Origin: Sphaerisporangium rubeum
GTDB lineage: Bacteria; Actinomycetota; Actinomycetes; Streptosporangiales; Streptosporangiaceae
Length of the DNA: 64,000 bases
Direction of reading: 5' to 3'
Assembly (NCBI RefSeq): GCF_014207705.1
Contig: NZ_JACHIU010000001.1
Span: forward strand, 806,001 to 870,000
In this document: piece by piece, positions 17,610 through 25,551 of the stretch
Layout: every line of letters begins with the position of its first letter
How positions within the stretch are numbered: the first letter of the stretch is position 1
The notes under the pieces: model-generated
What the model was told of the DNA's origin: nothing
What the model saw: only the letters and a program-made list of their open reading frames with translations
Databases searched by the model: none
Program-made: the position numbers and the translations under genes

Positions 17610-18211
17610 CCCTTGACGACCTGCGTGCCGCGCTGGCGGACAACGGCTCGCTCGCCGAGGACGGGTGGCTCGCCGGGGCCCTCGGCGTCGTGGCGGCCGA
17701 CCCGAGCGCGCTCGGCGGCCTGTTCCCCGCGGTCGGCAGACGCTGCGGACGCGGGCCGCTGCCGGGGGTGCCGGGCTGGACGGTCGATGAGGCGGCGCGG
17801 ACCCTGCTGCTCGCCGCGCTGCCGCCGGACGTGCTCGCCGGCGAGGTGGACGACGTCTACCGGTACGGCGACGCCGCCGAGAAGCTCGCCGTGCTGCGCG
17901 CGCTGCCGCTGCTGCCGGTCGGCGACACGGCCGTGTCGCTGCTGCACGACGCGCTGCGCACCAACGACACCAGGCTCGTCACGGCGGCGCTCGGCCCGTA
18001 CGCCACCCGCCTCGACGACGCGGCCTGGCGGCAGGGGATCCTCAAGTGCGTGTTCATGGGGGTGCCGCTGGCCGACGTGCACGGGGTGACCGAGCGCGCG
18101 GACGCGAGTCTCGCCGCGATGCTCGACGCCTTCGCGCGGGAGCGCCGCGCGGCGGGCCGTGAGGTCCCCGCCGACGCGCTCGCCGTTCTGGAACACGCCA
18201 AGGAGAACTGA
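17603..18211 (+). CDS. eboA: EboA-family protein
   Basis: A 202-residue, almost wholly helical soluble protein with the EboA pattern: WTVDEAARTLLLAALP, YRYGDAAEKLAVLRALPLLP, DTAVSLLHDALRTNDTRLVTAALGPYATRLDD, and WRQGILKCVFMGVPLADVHGV. The alpha-helical repeat suggests a scaffold for the EboB and EboC proteins rather than an enzyme; that role is inference. The start overlaps the preceding stop by seven bases and its stop shares a base with the next start. Confidence 0.8.
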   Translation: MVTLDDLRAALADNGSLAEDGWLAGALGVVAADPSALGGLFPAVGRRCGRGPLPGVPGWTVDEAARTLLLAALPPDVLAGEVDDVYRYGDAAEKLAVLRALPLLPVGDTAVSLLHDALRTNDTRLVTAALGPYATRLDDAAWRQGILKCVFMGVPLADVHGVTERADASLAAMLDAFARERRAAGREVPADALAVLEHAKEN

Positions 18212-19062
18212 TGCGAATCTTCGATCCACATATCCACATGACGTCCCGCACCACCGACGACTACGAGAAGATGGCGGCGGCCGGGGTGAAGGCGGTGGTG
18301 GAGCCGGCCTTCTGGCTCGGTCAGCCCCGCACCGGCCCTGGTTCCTTCACCGACTACTTCGACTCGCTGGTCGGCTGGGAACCGTTCCGCGCCGCGCAGT
18401 TCGGGGTGAAACATCACGCCACGATCGCCTTGAACCCCAAGGAGGCGAACGACCCCCGCTGTCGTCCCGTGCTCGACCTGCTGCCGCGCTATCTGGCCAA
18501 GGACGGCGTGGTCGCGGTCGGCGAGGTCGGGTACGACTCGATGACGCCGGAGGAAGACGAGGTCTTCGCCGCGCAGCTCGCGCTCGCCATCGACCACGAC
18601 CTGCCGGCGATGGTGCACACCCCGCACCGCGAGAAGGCGCGCGGTGTCGAGCGCAGCATCGACGTCATCGCCGAGTCCGGCATCGACCCCGGCCGTGTGG
18701 TCCTGGACCACCTCAACGAGGTCACCGTGGCCCGCGCCAAGGACGCCGGCCTGTGGATGGGGTTCTCGATCTACCCCGACACCAAGATGTCGCCGCCGCG
18801 CATGGTGAAGATCATGCGTGAGTACGGCCTGGAGCGGGTGCTGGTCAACTCGGCCGCCGACTGGGGCCGGTCGGACCCGCTGCTGACCCGGACGACCGCC
18901 GACGCGATGCTCGCCGACGGCTACACCGAGGACGACGTGGACCTCGTCCTGTGGCGCAACCCCGTGGAGTTCTACAGCCAGTCGGGACGGCTCGACCTGT
19001 CCGACACCGGCACCGGGGACGCCACGTTCGCCGGCAACTCGATCCTGCGTGGCGGAAGCTGA
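18211..19062 (+). CDS. eboB: TatD-like metal-dependent hydrolase (EboB)
   Basis: A 283-residue amidohydrolase-fold protein of the TatD group. It begins RIFDPHIHM (His-x-His metal site), has VAVGEVGYDS (metal Glu), MVHTPHREK, VVLDHLNE, and NSAADWG (final Asp). Unlike nuclease-type TatD proteins, EboB members are linked to ebo metabolite export. It follows EboA with a one-base stop/start overlap. Cytoplasmic; no signal peptide. The substrate is unknown. Confidence 0.82.
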   Translation: MRIFDPHIHMTSRTTDDYEKMAAAGVKAVVEPAFWLGQPRTGPGSFTDYFDSLVGWEPFRAAQFGVKHHATIALNPKEANDPRCRPVLDLLPRYLAKDGVVAVGEVGYDSMTPEEDEVFAAQLALAIDHDLPAMVHTPHREKARGVERSIDVIAESGIDPGRVVLDHLNEVTVARAKDAGLWMGFSIYPDTKMSPPRMVKIMREYGLERVLVNSAADWGRSDPLLTRTTADAMLADGYTEDDVDLVLWRNPVEFYSQSGRLDLSDTGTGDATFAGNSILRGGS

Positions 19063-20168
19063 TGCACCTGAGTTACTGCACCAACGTGCACCCCGCCGAG
19101 GACCTGGCCGGCATCGTCACGCAGCTCGACACCTACGCCGTCCCCGTGCGGGAACGGCTGGAGTCGGACGTGCTCGGCCTCGGGTTGTGGCTGGCGGCGC
19201 CGGTGGCGGCCGAGCTGGCGGCCGACCAGGACGCGCGCCGCCGCCTGCGGCGCGAGCTGGACGCGCGCGGCCTCGAAGTGGTGACGCTCAACGGTTTCCC
19301 CTACAGCGCCTTCCAGGCCCCCGTCGTCAAGCACGCCGTCTACCACCCCGACTGGACGACGCGGGAACGCCTCACCTACACCCTGGACCTGGCCCGCGTG
19401 CTCGCCGACCTCATGCCGGACGACGCCGCACGCGGCTCGATCTCCACGCTGCCGCTCGCCTGGCGCGAGCCGTGGGACGCCGAGCGCGCGGACGCCGCGT
19501 ACCGCAACCTGGACGAGCTGGCGCGCGGCCTCGCCGGGATCGCCGCGACCACCGGCCGCACGATCCGCGTGGCCTTCGAACCGGAACCCGGCTGCGTCAT
19601 CGAGAACACCACGCAGGCCGCCGGGCTGCTGTCCGGCGTGGACACCGAATGGCTCGGCGTGTGCCTGGACCTCGCGCACCTGGCCTGCGCCTGGGAGGAC
19701 CCGGCCGCCGCGCTCGGCCGGCTGCGCGCCGCCGGGCTCCAGGTGGTCAAGGTGCAGCTCTCGGCGGCCCTGGAGGCGGCCGACCCGGTGGCGGCCCGCG
19801 ACGTGCTCGCGTCGTACGCCGAGCCGCGGTTCCTGCACCAGACCCGGTCGGCCTTCGACGTCGCGGCCGACGACCTGGACGAGGCGCTGGAACGCGGGCT
19901 GCCGGGCCCGTGGCGCGTGCACTACCACGTGCCGCTGCACGCCGAGCCGGTCGCGCCGCTCACCTCGACGGCGCCGGTGCTCCAGGCCGCCGTACGCGAA
20001 CTGCTCGCCGGGCCGGAACCGGCCTGCGACCACTTCGACGTGGAGACCTACACATGGGGTGTGCTCCCCCCGGAGCAACGACCCCAGGATGCCGCCGGTC
20101 TGGCGGCCGGCATCGCGGCCGAGATGGCCTTCGCTCGTTCCCTGCTCGCCACGGAGGTGGCCCGTTGA
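19062..20168 (+). CDS. eboE: EboE-type TIM-barrel protein
   Basis: A 368-residue xylose-isomerase-like barrel with the EboE N-terminus MHLSYCTNVHPAEDLAGIVTQL, followed by VTLNGFPYSAFQ, VKHAVYHPDWTTRERLTYT, VAFEPEPGCVIENT and CLDLAHLAC. These are diagnostic of 'metabolite traffic protein EboE'. Start ATG 19062 shares a base with the preceding TGA. In cyanobacteria the ebo genes are needed to move precursor molecules to the periplasm; the biochemical role of EboE is not established. Confidence 0.85.
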   Translation: MHLSYCTNVHPAEDLAGIVTQLDTYAVPVRERLESDVLGLGLWLAAPVAAELAADQDARRRLRRELDARGLEVVTLNGFPYSAFQAPVVKHAVYHPDWTTRERLTYTLDLARVLADLMPDDAARGSISTLPLAWREPWDAERADAAYRNLDELARGLAGIAATTGRTIRVAFEPEPGCVIENTTQAAGLLSGVDTEWLGVCLDLAHLACAWEDPAAALGRLRAAGLQVVKVQLSAALEAADPVAARDVLASYAEPRFLHQTRSAFDVAADDLDEALERGLPGPWRVHYHVPLHAEPVAPLTSTAPVLQAAVRELLAGPEPACDHFDVETYTWGVLPPEQRPQDAAGLAAGIAAEMAFARSLLATEVAR

Positions 20169-21544
20169 GTCCGTTGGTGGTCCTCGATGTCGTCGGTCTC
20201 ACGCCGCGGCTGCTCGAACACATGCCGAAGCTGCGCAAGGTGGCCGAGCAGGGTTTCCAGGCGCCGCTCGGCACCGTGCTCCCCGCCGTCACGTGCTCGG
20301 TCCAGTCGACGTTCCTGACCGGTGAGACCCCGGCGGGACACGGCATCGTCGGCAACGGGTGGTACTTCCGCGACCTCGGCGAGGTGCTGCTGTGGCGCCA
20401 GCACAACGCGCTCGTCGGCGGCGACAAACTGTGGGACGCGGTGCGCCGCCTCGACCCCGGCTACACCGTGGCCAACATCTGCTGGTGGTACGCCATGGGG
20501 GCCGACGTCGACTGGACGGTCACCCCGAGGCCCATCTACTACGCCGACGGCCGCAAGGAACCGGACTGCTACACCGACCCCCCCGAGCTGCACGACGAGC
20601 TGACCGCCGCGCTCGGCCCGTTCCCCCTGTTCACCTACTGGGGTCCGACGGCCGCCATGCCGTCGTCCCGGTGGATCTGCCGTGCCGCCGAACAGATCAT
20701 GGCGACGCACAACCCGGACCTGACCCTGGTCTACGTCCCCCACCTCGACTACGACCTGCAGCGGTTCGGCCCCTCGCGTTCCGAGGCCGACACCGCGGCG
20801 GCCGAGCTGGACGAGGTGCTCGCGCCGCTGCTGGACGCCGCCGCGGCGCGCGGCGCGACCGTGGTCGTGCTGTCGGAGTACGGCATCACCGACGTCAGCC
20901 GGCCGGTGGGGATCAACCGGGCCCTGCGCGCGGAGGGCCTGCTGAAGGTCTACCGCCAGGACGGCATGGAGTACCTGGACCCCTGGACGTCCCGGGCCTT
21001 CGCCGTCGCCGACCACCAGATCGCGCACGTCTACGTGCGCGACCCCGGGGACATCCCGGCCGTGGCCAAGCTGTGCGCCGCGCTGCCAGGCGTCGCCGAG
21101 GTCCTCGACGAGGAAGGCAAGGCCGCGAACGGCCTGGACCATCCGCGCTCCGGTGAGCTGGTCCTGGTCGCCGACCCCGACGCGTGGTTCACCTACTACT
21201 ACTGGCTGGACGACGCTGCGGCCCCCGACTTCGCGCGACTGGTGGAGATCCACCGCAAGCCCGGCTACGACCCCGCCGAGCTGTTCTTCGACCCCGCCGC
21301 GCCGCTGGCCGCCAAGCGCCGCGCGGCGACCGCGCTGGCCCGCAAGAAGCTCGGCATGCGCTACATGATGAGCGTGGTCGGCCTCGACGCGGGAGCCCAC
21401 GCCGTGCGGGGGTCCCACGGCCGCCTCCCCGCCGACCCCGCCGACGCTCCGGTGCTGCTGTGCTCGGACCCTTCGGCGGCGCGGCCGGAGTTCGCGGCCA
21501 CGGACGTGAAGGACTTCCTGTTGTCCCTCACCGGCCGGTCGTGA
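20165..21544 (+). CDS. eboF: Alkaline phosphatase/phosphodiesterase-superfamily protein (EboF)
   Basis: A 459-residue nucleotide pyrophosphatase/phosphodiesterase-like enzyme. Metal and nucleophile motifs: VVLDVVGLT (Asp), AVTCSVQSTFLTGETPAGHGIVGNGWYF (catalytic Thr in TCS), PHLDYDLQRFGP, VVVLSEYGITDV and DHQIAHVY. No signal peptide, so it acts in the cytoplasm. Start TTG 20165 overlaps the EboE stop by four bases, making it the last gene of the coupled operon. It would hydrolyse a phosphate mono- or diester, perhaps the product of the operon cyclase. Confidence 0.83.
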   Translation: MSPLVVLDVVGLTPRLLEHMPKLRKVAEQGFQAPLGTVLPAVTCSVQSTFLTGETPAGHGIVGNGWYFRDLGEVLLWRQHNALVGGDKLWDAVRRLDPGYTVANICWWYAMGADVDWTVTPRPIYYADGRKEPDCYTDPPELHDELTAALGPFPLFTYWGPTAAMPSSRWICRAAEQIMATHNPDLTLVYVPHLDYDLQRFGPSRSEADTAAAELDEVLAPLLDAAAARGATVVVLSEYGITDVSRPVGINRALRAEGLLKVYRQDGMEYLDPWTSRAFAVADHQIAHVYVRDPGDIPAVAKLCAALPGVAEVLDEEGKAANGLDHPRSGELVLVADPDAWFTYYYWLDDAAAPDFARLVEIHRKPGYDPAELFFDPAAPLAAKRRAATALARKKLGMRYMMSVVGLDAGAHAVRGSHGRLPADPADAPVLLCSDPSAARPEFAATDVKDFLLSLTGRS

Positions 21545-21583
21545 CCAGGGCCCGGCGCGGAAGCTGACCAAGGCGGCCGGAAC

Positions 21584-22807
21584 TCAGGCCTCGTCGGGCC
21601 GGAGTTCCGGCGGCCGCGGAGCGTCGATCTGCCGCCAGGTTCTCCTGCCGACGAGCGGCACCAGCGTGGTGACGAAACAGAGCACCGCCGTGAGCACGAT
21701 CAGCGGCGTGAACCCCAGCACTCCGATCCCCAGTCCTGCGAGCAGACTCCCGAGCGGCATCCCCGCGAACGCCGCACCCGTCGCCACGCCGAACACCCGC
21801 GCGTGCAGGCGCTCCGGCACCCGGTCGTACATCACCGCGCTGATGATCGGATTGGCCGCGGCGAGCCCCAGCCCCGCCACGAACATCACCGCGGTGACGA
21901 ACACCACCGAGTCGCTGAGCGCGAGCGCGAGGAACCGCGGCGCTCCCCCCACCACGAACCCCACGGTCAGCACCGCGAGCTTCGGCACGCGGTGCGCGTA
22001 CGCGACCAGTCCCGCGTTCCCCGCCAGGGCCCCGAGCGCGAAGGCCCCGCTGCACAGCCCGAGCGCGACCGGCGACCCCACCACCTGCCGGGCCCAGACC
22101 GGGATGTAGACCGACAGCGCCGCCGTGTCGAACAGGTTGATCGCGAACATCATGAGCACGATGGCGAGGATCAGCCGGTCCCGCCGCAGGTGGTCGACCC
22201 CGTTCGCCAGCGCCGTCAGGTACGGCTCCCGCTCGGCCGCCACCCCCCGCGTCCGCACCGTCCCCGCGATGAGCCCGGCGCACAGCAGGAACGACACCGC
22301 GTCCAGCAGGATCACCCCGGGAGCCCCCAGCCACACGATGAGCACCCCGGCCACCGGGCCTCCCACCAGCGCGCCGAACCGCGCCACCCCGTCGTACAGC
22401 GCCGTGGCCCGCGTCAGCTCAAGACCGCTTCCCTCCACCGCCGCCGGCAGCAACACCCGTTTGGCGATGTCACTGACCCCGCGCGCGGCCCCGACGACCA
22501 CGACCAGGCCCCCGAGCACCCCGATTCCCCGGTGGTACAGGAACGGGATCGCCACCATCGCCGCGAAACTCACCAGGTCGGCGAGCACGGAAGCCCGCCG
22601 CGCGCCGATCCGGTCCACCACCGGGGCCCCGAAACTCCCCGCCACCACGTACGGAACCGTCTCCAGGGCCGCGACGACCCCCGTCAGCGCCGCACTTCCC
22701 GTCGTCGTCAGCACCAGCCACGGCAACGCCACCAGCGACATACGGCTACCGGTGATCGAGACCGCCTCGGCGGCCAGGTAACCCGCCAACGCGGTACGAC
22801 GCCCCAT
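21584..22807 (-). CDS. MFS transporter
   Basis: About 407 residues with twelve predicted membrane segments; MFS_3/DHA-like exporter pattern with VDRIGARRASVLADLVSF (loop 2-3 motif) and VARFGALVGGPVAGVLI. ATG 22807 is chosen because GGAAGAGG lies just upstream; GTG 22825 is an alternative. It runs convergently to the ebo-like operon, ending 39 bases from EboF, and is not obviously part of it. Substrate unknown, probably drug or metabolite efflux. Confidence 0.82.
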   Translation of the reverse strand: MGRRTALAGYLAAEAVSITGSRMSLVALPWLVLTTTGSAALTGVVAALETVPYVVAGSFGAPVVDRIGARRASVLADLVSFAAMVAIPFLYHRGIGVLGGLVVVVGAARGVSDIAKRVLLPAAVEGSGLELTRATALYDGVARFGALVGGPVAGVLIVWLGAPGVILLDAVSFLLCAGLIAGTVRTRGVAAEREPYLTALANGVDHLRRDRLILAIVLMMFAINLFDTAALSVYIPVWARQVVGSPVALGLCSGAFALGALAGNAGLVAYAHRVPKLAVLTVGFVVGGAPRFLALALSDSVVFVTAVMFVAGLGLAAANPIISAVMYDRVPERLHARVFGVATGAAFAGMPLGSLLAGLGIGVLGFTPLIVLTAVLCFVTTLVPLVGRRTWRQIDAPRPPELRPDEA

Positions 22808-22961
22808 CCGAGCCTCTTCCGTCACGGTCTTGTGCGAGTCCGTGCGATTCTGAGTCGCTCAGCGGGACTTAAACCTACTCAACGGATGAACACCCCGACC
22901 GTCACATCGCCGTACCCGAGCACACCACCGCGCGCGACGGTGGTGTGCTCGGCTCACGTGC

Positions 22962-23441
22962 TCAGTTGAACGGATTGTCGGCGGTCCAGGAACGGGTCCG
23001 TGAGTTGTACTGGTTACCCGGGTAGAACCACCCGGCCGTCACGTCGAAACGGACATTGGCCACCACACCGCCGTGGGTCACCTCGGCGGAGTAGAGGATC
23101 ACCTGCTGGCACCCCGGAGTGGACGTCGTGCCGGCGTACGACCCCCAGAGGTAGGTCGAGCCGTTGACGACGATCTGCAGGTTCGGCGACGGATACGCAC
23201 TCTGCCAGCACATCGCCAGCGAGTACCTGAACTTCGTGTTCCCGTCGTCGAACGCCACCGTCCCGTCGAGCCGGGCCAGCGCCTGGGTGGGGCCGGTGTT
23301 CGAGTTCACCTGCACGTACACCGGCTGGTCGGAGCCGTACGTCGCGTGCGCGGGGGTGACGGGAAGGAGTCCGGCCGCGAGCACCGAGATCGCCACAGCG
23401 ATCCATCTCAGCGCGCGGAGAGCCGCATGACGTGCTGGCAA
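22962..23441 (-). CDS. Small secreted protein of unknown function
   Basis: A 159-residue exported protein. Residues 1-33 form a signal peptide (basic start, ALRWIAVAISVLAAGLLP, cleavage after AHA). The mature part has two Cys (AMCWQ and PGCQQ), likely a disulfide, and is rich in Tyr, Asn, Ser and Thr like small extracellular beta-sheet domains. No recognised family. TTG 23441 with GAGGTG upstream is the best start I see, but it is uncertain. No operon partner. Confidence 0.6.
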   Translation of the reverse strand: MPARHAALRALRWIAVAISVLAAGLLPVTPAHATYGSDQPVYVQVNSNTGPTQALARLDGTVAFDDGNTKFRYSLAMCWQSAYPSPNLQIVVNGSTYLWGSYAGTTSTPGCQQVILYSAEVTHGGVVANVRFDVTAGWFYPGNQYNSRTRSWTADNPFN

Positions 23442-23985
23442 TTCGCACCTCGTCTCTCGGGATGTGCGTGGAACGCAGGGAGCGCCACCGGAAGATAGGC
23501 CCCGGGATCACCGGCCGTCCAGCGGCCTTGTGAGAAACCGGTGTTTCGGTCGGACACCGAGCGCGCACCCTGAGTTCTTTCACCTCCCGCGACCGGCGGC
23601 GACGAGCGGATCCGGCGACGGAGCACGGTCCGAAACATGTGCCGATCGCAATGAAATTTCATATCGAATTCTCTGTTCCGGCCCGGTGAGAAACGTTCTC
23701 CACGCGTGTCGCGCGCCTCCGGGTGGCACTGCTTCACGGTCCTTCTCCGGCCGGCTCGGCGGGTCGGACCTGACGACTGTTCACGTCAGAATTCTGTGGA
23801 ATGTGATGTCAAAGTTTTCTGAGTGGCGGCGGTCTTGGTTCGGCATAGTGCGATAACCGACATATCGGATGCCCGGAATGGTGATGGATGTCGGTATCGA
23901 TGCGCACTTCGCGGGAAAGTCGAGGGAACATACGGCCAGAAGGCGAAAATTGTCAGCCAATGAGCTGAAGATGATGCTGTGTCCG

Positions 23986-24000
23986 TCTCATCTGATGAGA
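23986..24000. promoter_or_regulatory. Perfect palindrome, candidate repressor operator
   Basis: TCTCATC-T-GATGAGA is a perfect 7-1-7 inverted repeat about 200 bases upstream of the first cluster gene. The size fits a TetR- or GntR-type operator. No regulator gene is in the cluster itself, so the cognate protein is unknown. Confidence 0.4.
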
Positions 24001-24034
24001 AGATTCTGTTGCCGCGTCAATCACTGCGCTAACG

Positions 24035-24056
24035 TCGACGCGGTACCGACGCGGTA
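24035..24056 (+). promoter_or_regulatory. Direct repeat with 11-base period, SARP-like site
   Basis: CGACGCGGTA occurs at 24036-24045 and again at 24047-24056, one helical turn apart. Viewed as heptamers it reads TCGACGC-4 bases-CCGACGC, the layout bound by SARP activators ahead of antibiotic genes. AT-rich sequence suited to a -10 element follows. Inference from pattern and position. Confidence 0.4.
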
Positions 24057-24193
24057 AGCGAATTTGTTCGATTAAAAGTCCCCTGTTGTCTTTTGGGCGT
24101 CGATGGGGATGCCCTCGCCGAGGAAGAACCGGGCGGCCGGACCACCGGACGCACGTCATACAAATCCTTTTTGTTTCGGTGAGGTTTCAGGTA

Positions 24194-25486
24194 GTGGTAC
24201 AACCGGCGATGATTCGCGCTCCATTGACCTTCGGGCAGCTCTCCCTGTGGCGGTCCATCCAGGGACTGTCACCGGAGGCGTGCAACCTTCCACAGACATG
24301 GACCGTTCCCGACGGCGTGAGCCTCGCCTCGGTCGAGGAGGCGCTCGCGGCGCTGGAGGATCGTCACGAGTCACTGCGCACCCGCTACGAGCCCGACGGG
24401 GAGCACGACCTGGTGCAGGCCGTGTGGCCGGCCGCGCCTGTCCGCCTGGACACGGTCGAGGCGGACGGCGACGCGGACCAGGTGGCGCAGGCGGTCACCG
24501 AGCGGGCCGGGGCCGAGGCCTTCGAGCTCGCCAAGGACCGGCCCTGGCGCGCGTGCGCCGTCACCGCGCGGGGAGCCCCGGTCCTGCTGGTCATCTGCTT
24601 CCACCACATCGCCGTCGACGCGTGGGCCATCAACCAGTTGCGGCAGGAGTTCCTGCTGCTGGTGGACGGACTGCGCCTGACCGAACCCGCGCCGAACGGC
24701 CGCGACCTCGCCGCCGAGCAGTGGTCGGCGGCCAGGGAACGGCGGCGCACGGCCGCGCGCAGGTTCTGGACCGGCGTCTTCGAGCAGGCACCCCCGATGG
24801 AGCGGGACCACGGCCTGGACGCGCCGGACGGGCCGCGGCCCCTGTCCACCCGCTGGGCCAGGCTCGGCTCCAAAGAGGCGGCCGACGCCGCCGGCCGGAT
24901 CGCCGGCCGGCTGGAGGTCTCGCTGCCGTCGGTCGCGCTCGCCGCGTTCTGCCTGGCGCTGCACCGCCGCACCGGCCGTGACCGGCTGCTGGTCGCCGTC
25001 TACGCGCACAACCGCAGCGACCCGCGATGGGAGACGCTGGTCGCCGCGCAGAACCAGATCGTCCCGCTGCTGGTCGAGCCACGGGACGGGGAGGACTTCG
25101 GCGAGCTGGTGCGCCGCGTCCACTGGGACTCGGTCCGGTCCTACCGGCACAGCGCGTACAACGTGGACGACGTGCTGGAGGCCGGCCGCGCCTACGGCTA
25201 CCGCGGCTCGGTGAACGGCTCCTTCGCGGGATCGGTCAGCGGCTTCTTCCGCTACTTCTTCAACTACCTCGGCGCTTACCAGGAGGAACACACCTCCGTG
25301 GACGAGGAGATCCGCACCGGCACCGTGGGACGCAACATCGGCGCTCCGCTCTACCTGCAGGTGCAGGCAGGAGAGGCACTGACCTGCACCCTGCGCGAGA
25401 ACTCGACCGGCACCGGTTACGACGAGGTCACCGGGTTGCTCCTGCTCATGCGCGACATCCTGGTCGCCGCCGCGGGCCCGGAGTAG
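24194..25486 (+). CDS. Stand-alone condensation-domain protein
   Basis: A 430-residue protein that is a single NRPS-type condensation domain: TFGQLSLW near the start, then the catalytic HHIAVDAW (about 137-144; HHxxxDx with Ala in place of the usual Gly), and RWARLGSKEA, FCLALHRRTGRDRLLVAVYAHNR. No adenylation or carrier domain. GTG 24194 is chosen because GGTGAGG lies nine bases upstream; ATG 24209 is an alternative. It would join a carrier-bound acyl group to an amine or alcohol, presumably using the ACP-like protein encoded at 29364. First gene of the cluster. Confidence 0.82.
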   Translation: MVQPAMIRAPLTFGQLSLWRSIQGLSPEACNLPQTWTVPDGVSLASVEEALAALEDRHESLRTRYEPDGEHDLVQAVWPAAPVRLDTVEADGDADQVAQAVTERAGAEAFELAKDRPWRACAVTARGAPVLLVICFHHIAVDAWAINQLRQEFLLLVDGLRLTEPAPNGRDLAAEQWSAARERRRTAARRFWTGVFEQAPPMERDHGLDAPDGPRPLSTRWARLGSKEAADAAGRIAGRLEVSLPSVALAAFCLALHRRTGRDRLLVAVYAHNRSDPRWETLVAAQNQIVPLLVEPRDGEDFGELVRRVHWDSVRSYRHSAYNVDDVLEAGRAYGYRGSVNGSFAGSVSGFFRYFFNYLGAYQEEHTSVDEEIRTGTVGRNIGAPLYLQVQAGEALTCTLRENSTGTGYDEVTGLLLLMRDILVAAAGPE

Positions 25487-25551
25487 GCCGCGACCCGCGC
25501 TCACCCCGGCGGCCCTGCCGGATCGTCGCCTGTGAACCATTGGGGGTCCCG

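Larger units (their letters stand above)
23442..24193. promoter_or_regulatory. Long AT-richer intergenic region upstream of the biosynthetic cluster
   Basis: No convincing gene in 750 bases. From about 23600 the composition is clearly lower in GC than the flanks and the ORFs have poor codon use. It holds several symmetric elements: CCGA-CATA-TCGG (23857-23868), a 7-1-7 palindrome at 23986-24000, and a one-turn direct repeat at 24036-24056. It most likely carries the promoter and control sites of the nine-gene cluster. Confidence 0.5.

Noticed and set aside
23464-23856. Open frame in the AT-richer gap before the biosynthetic cluster
   Set aside because: Codon use does not fit the genome, no domain is seen, and the flanks have no ribosome binding site.
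23869-24057. 62-codon frame with several Cys and Arg residues, considered as a possible precursor peptide
   Set aside because: Third-position GC is low for this genome, it spans the palindrome, and there is no modifying enzyme of a RiPP type next to it.
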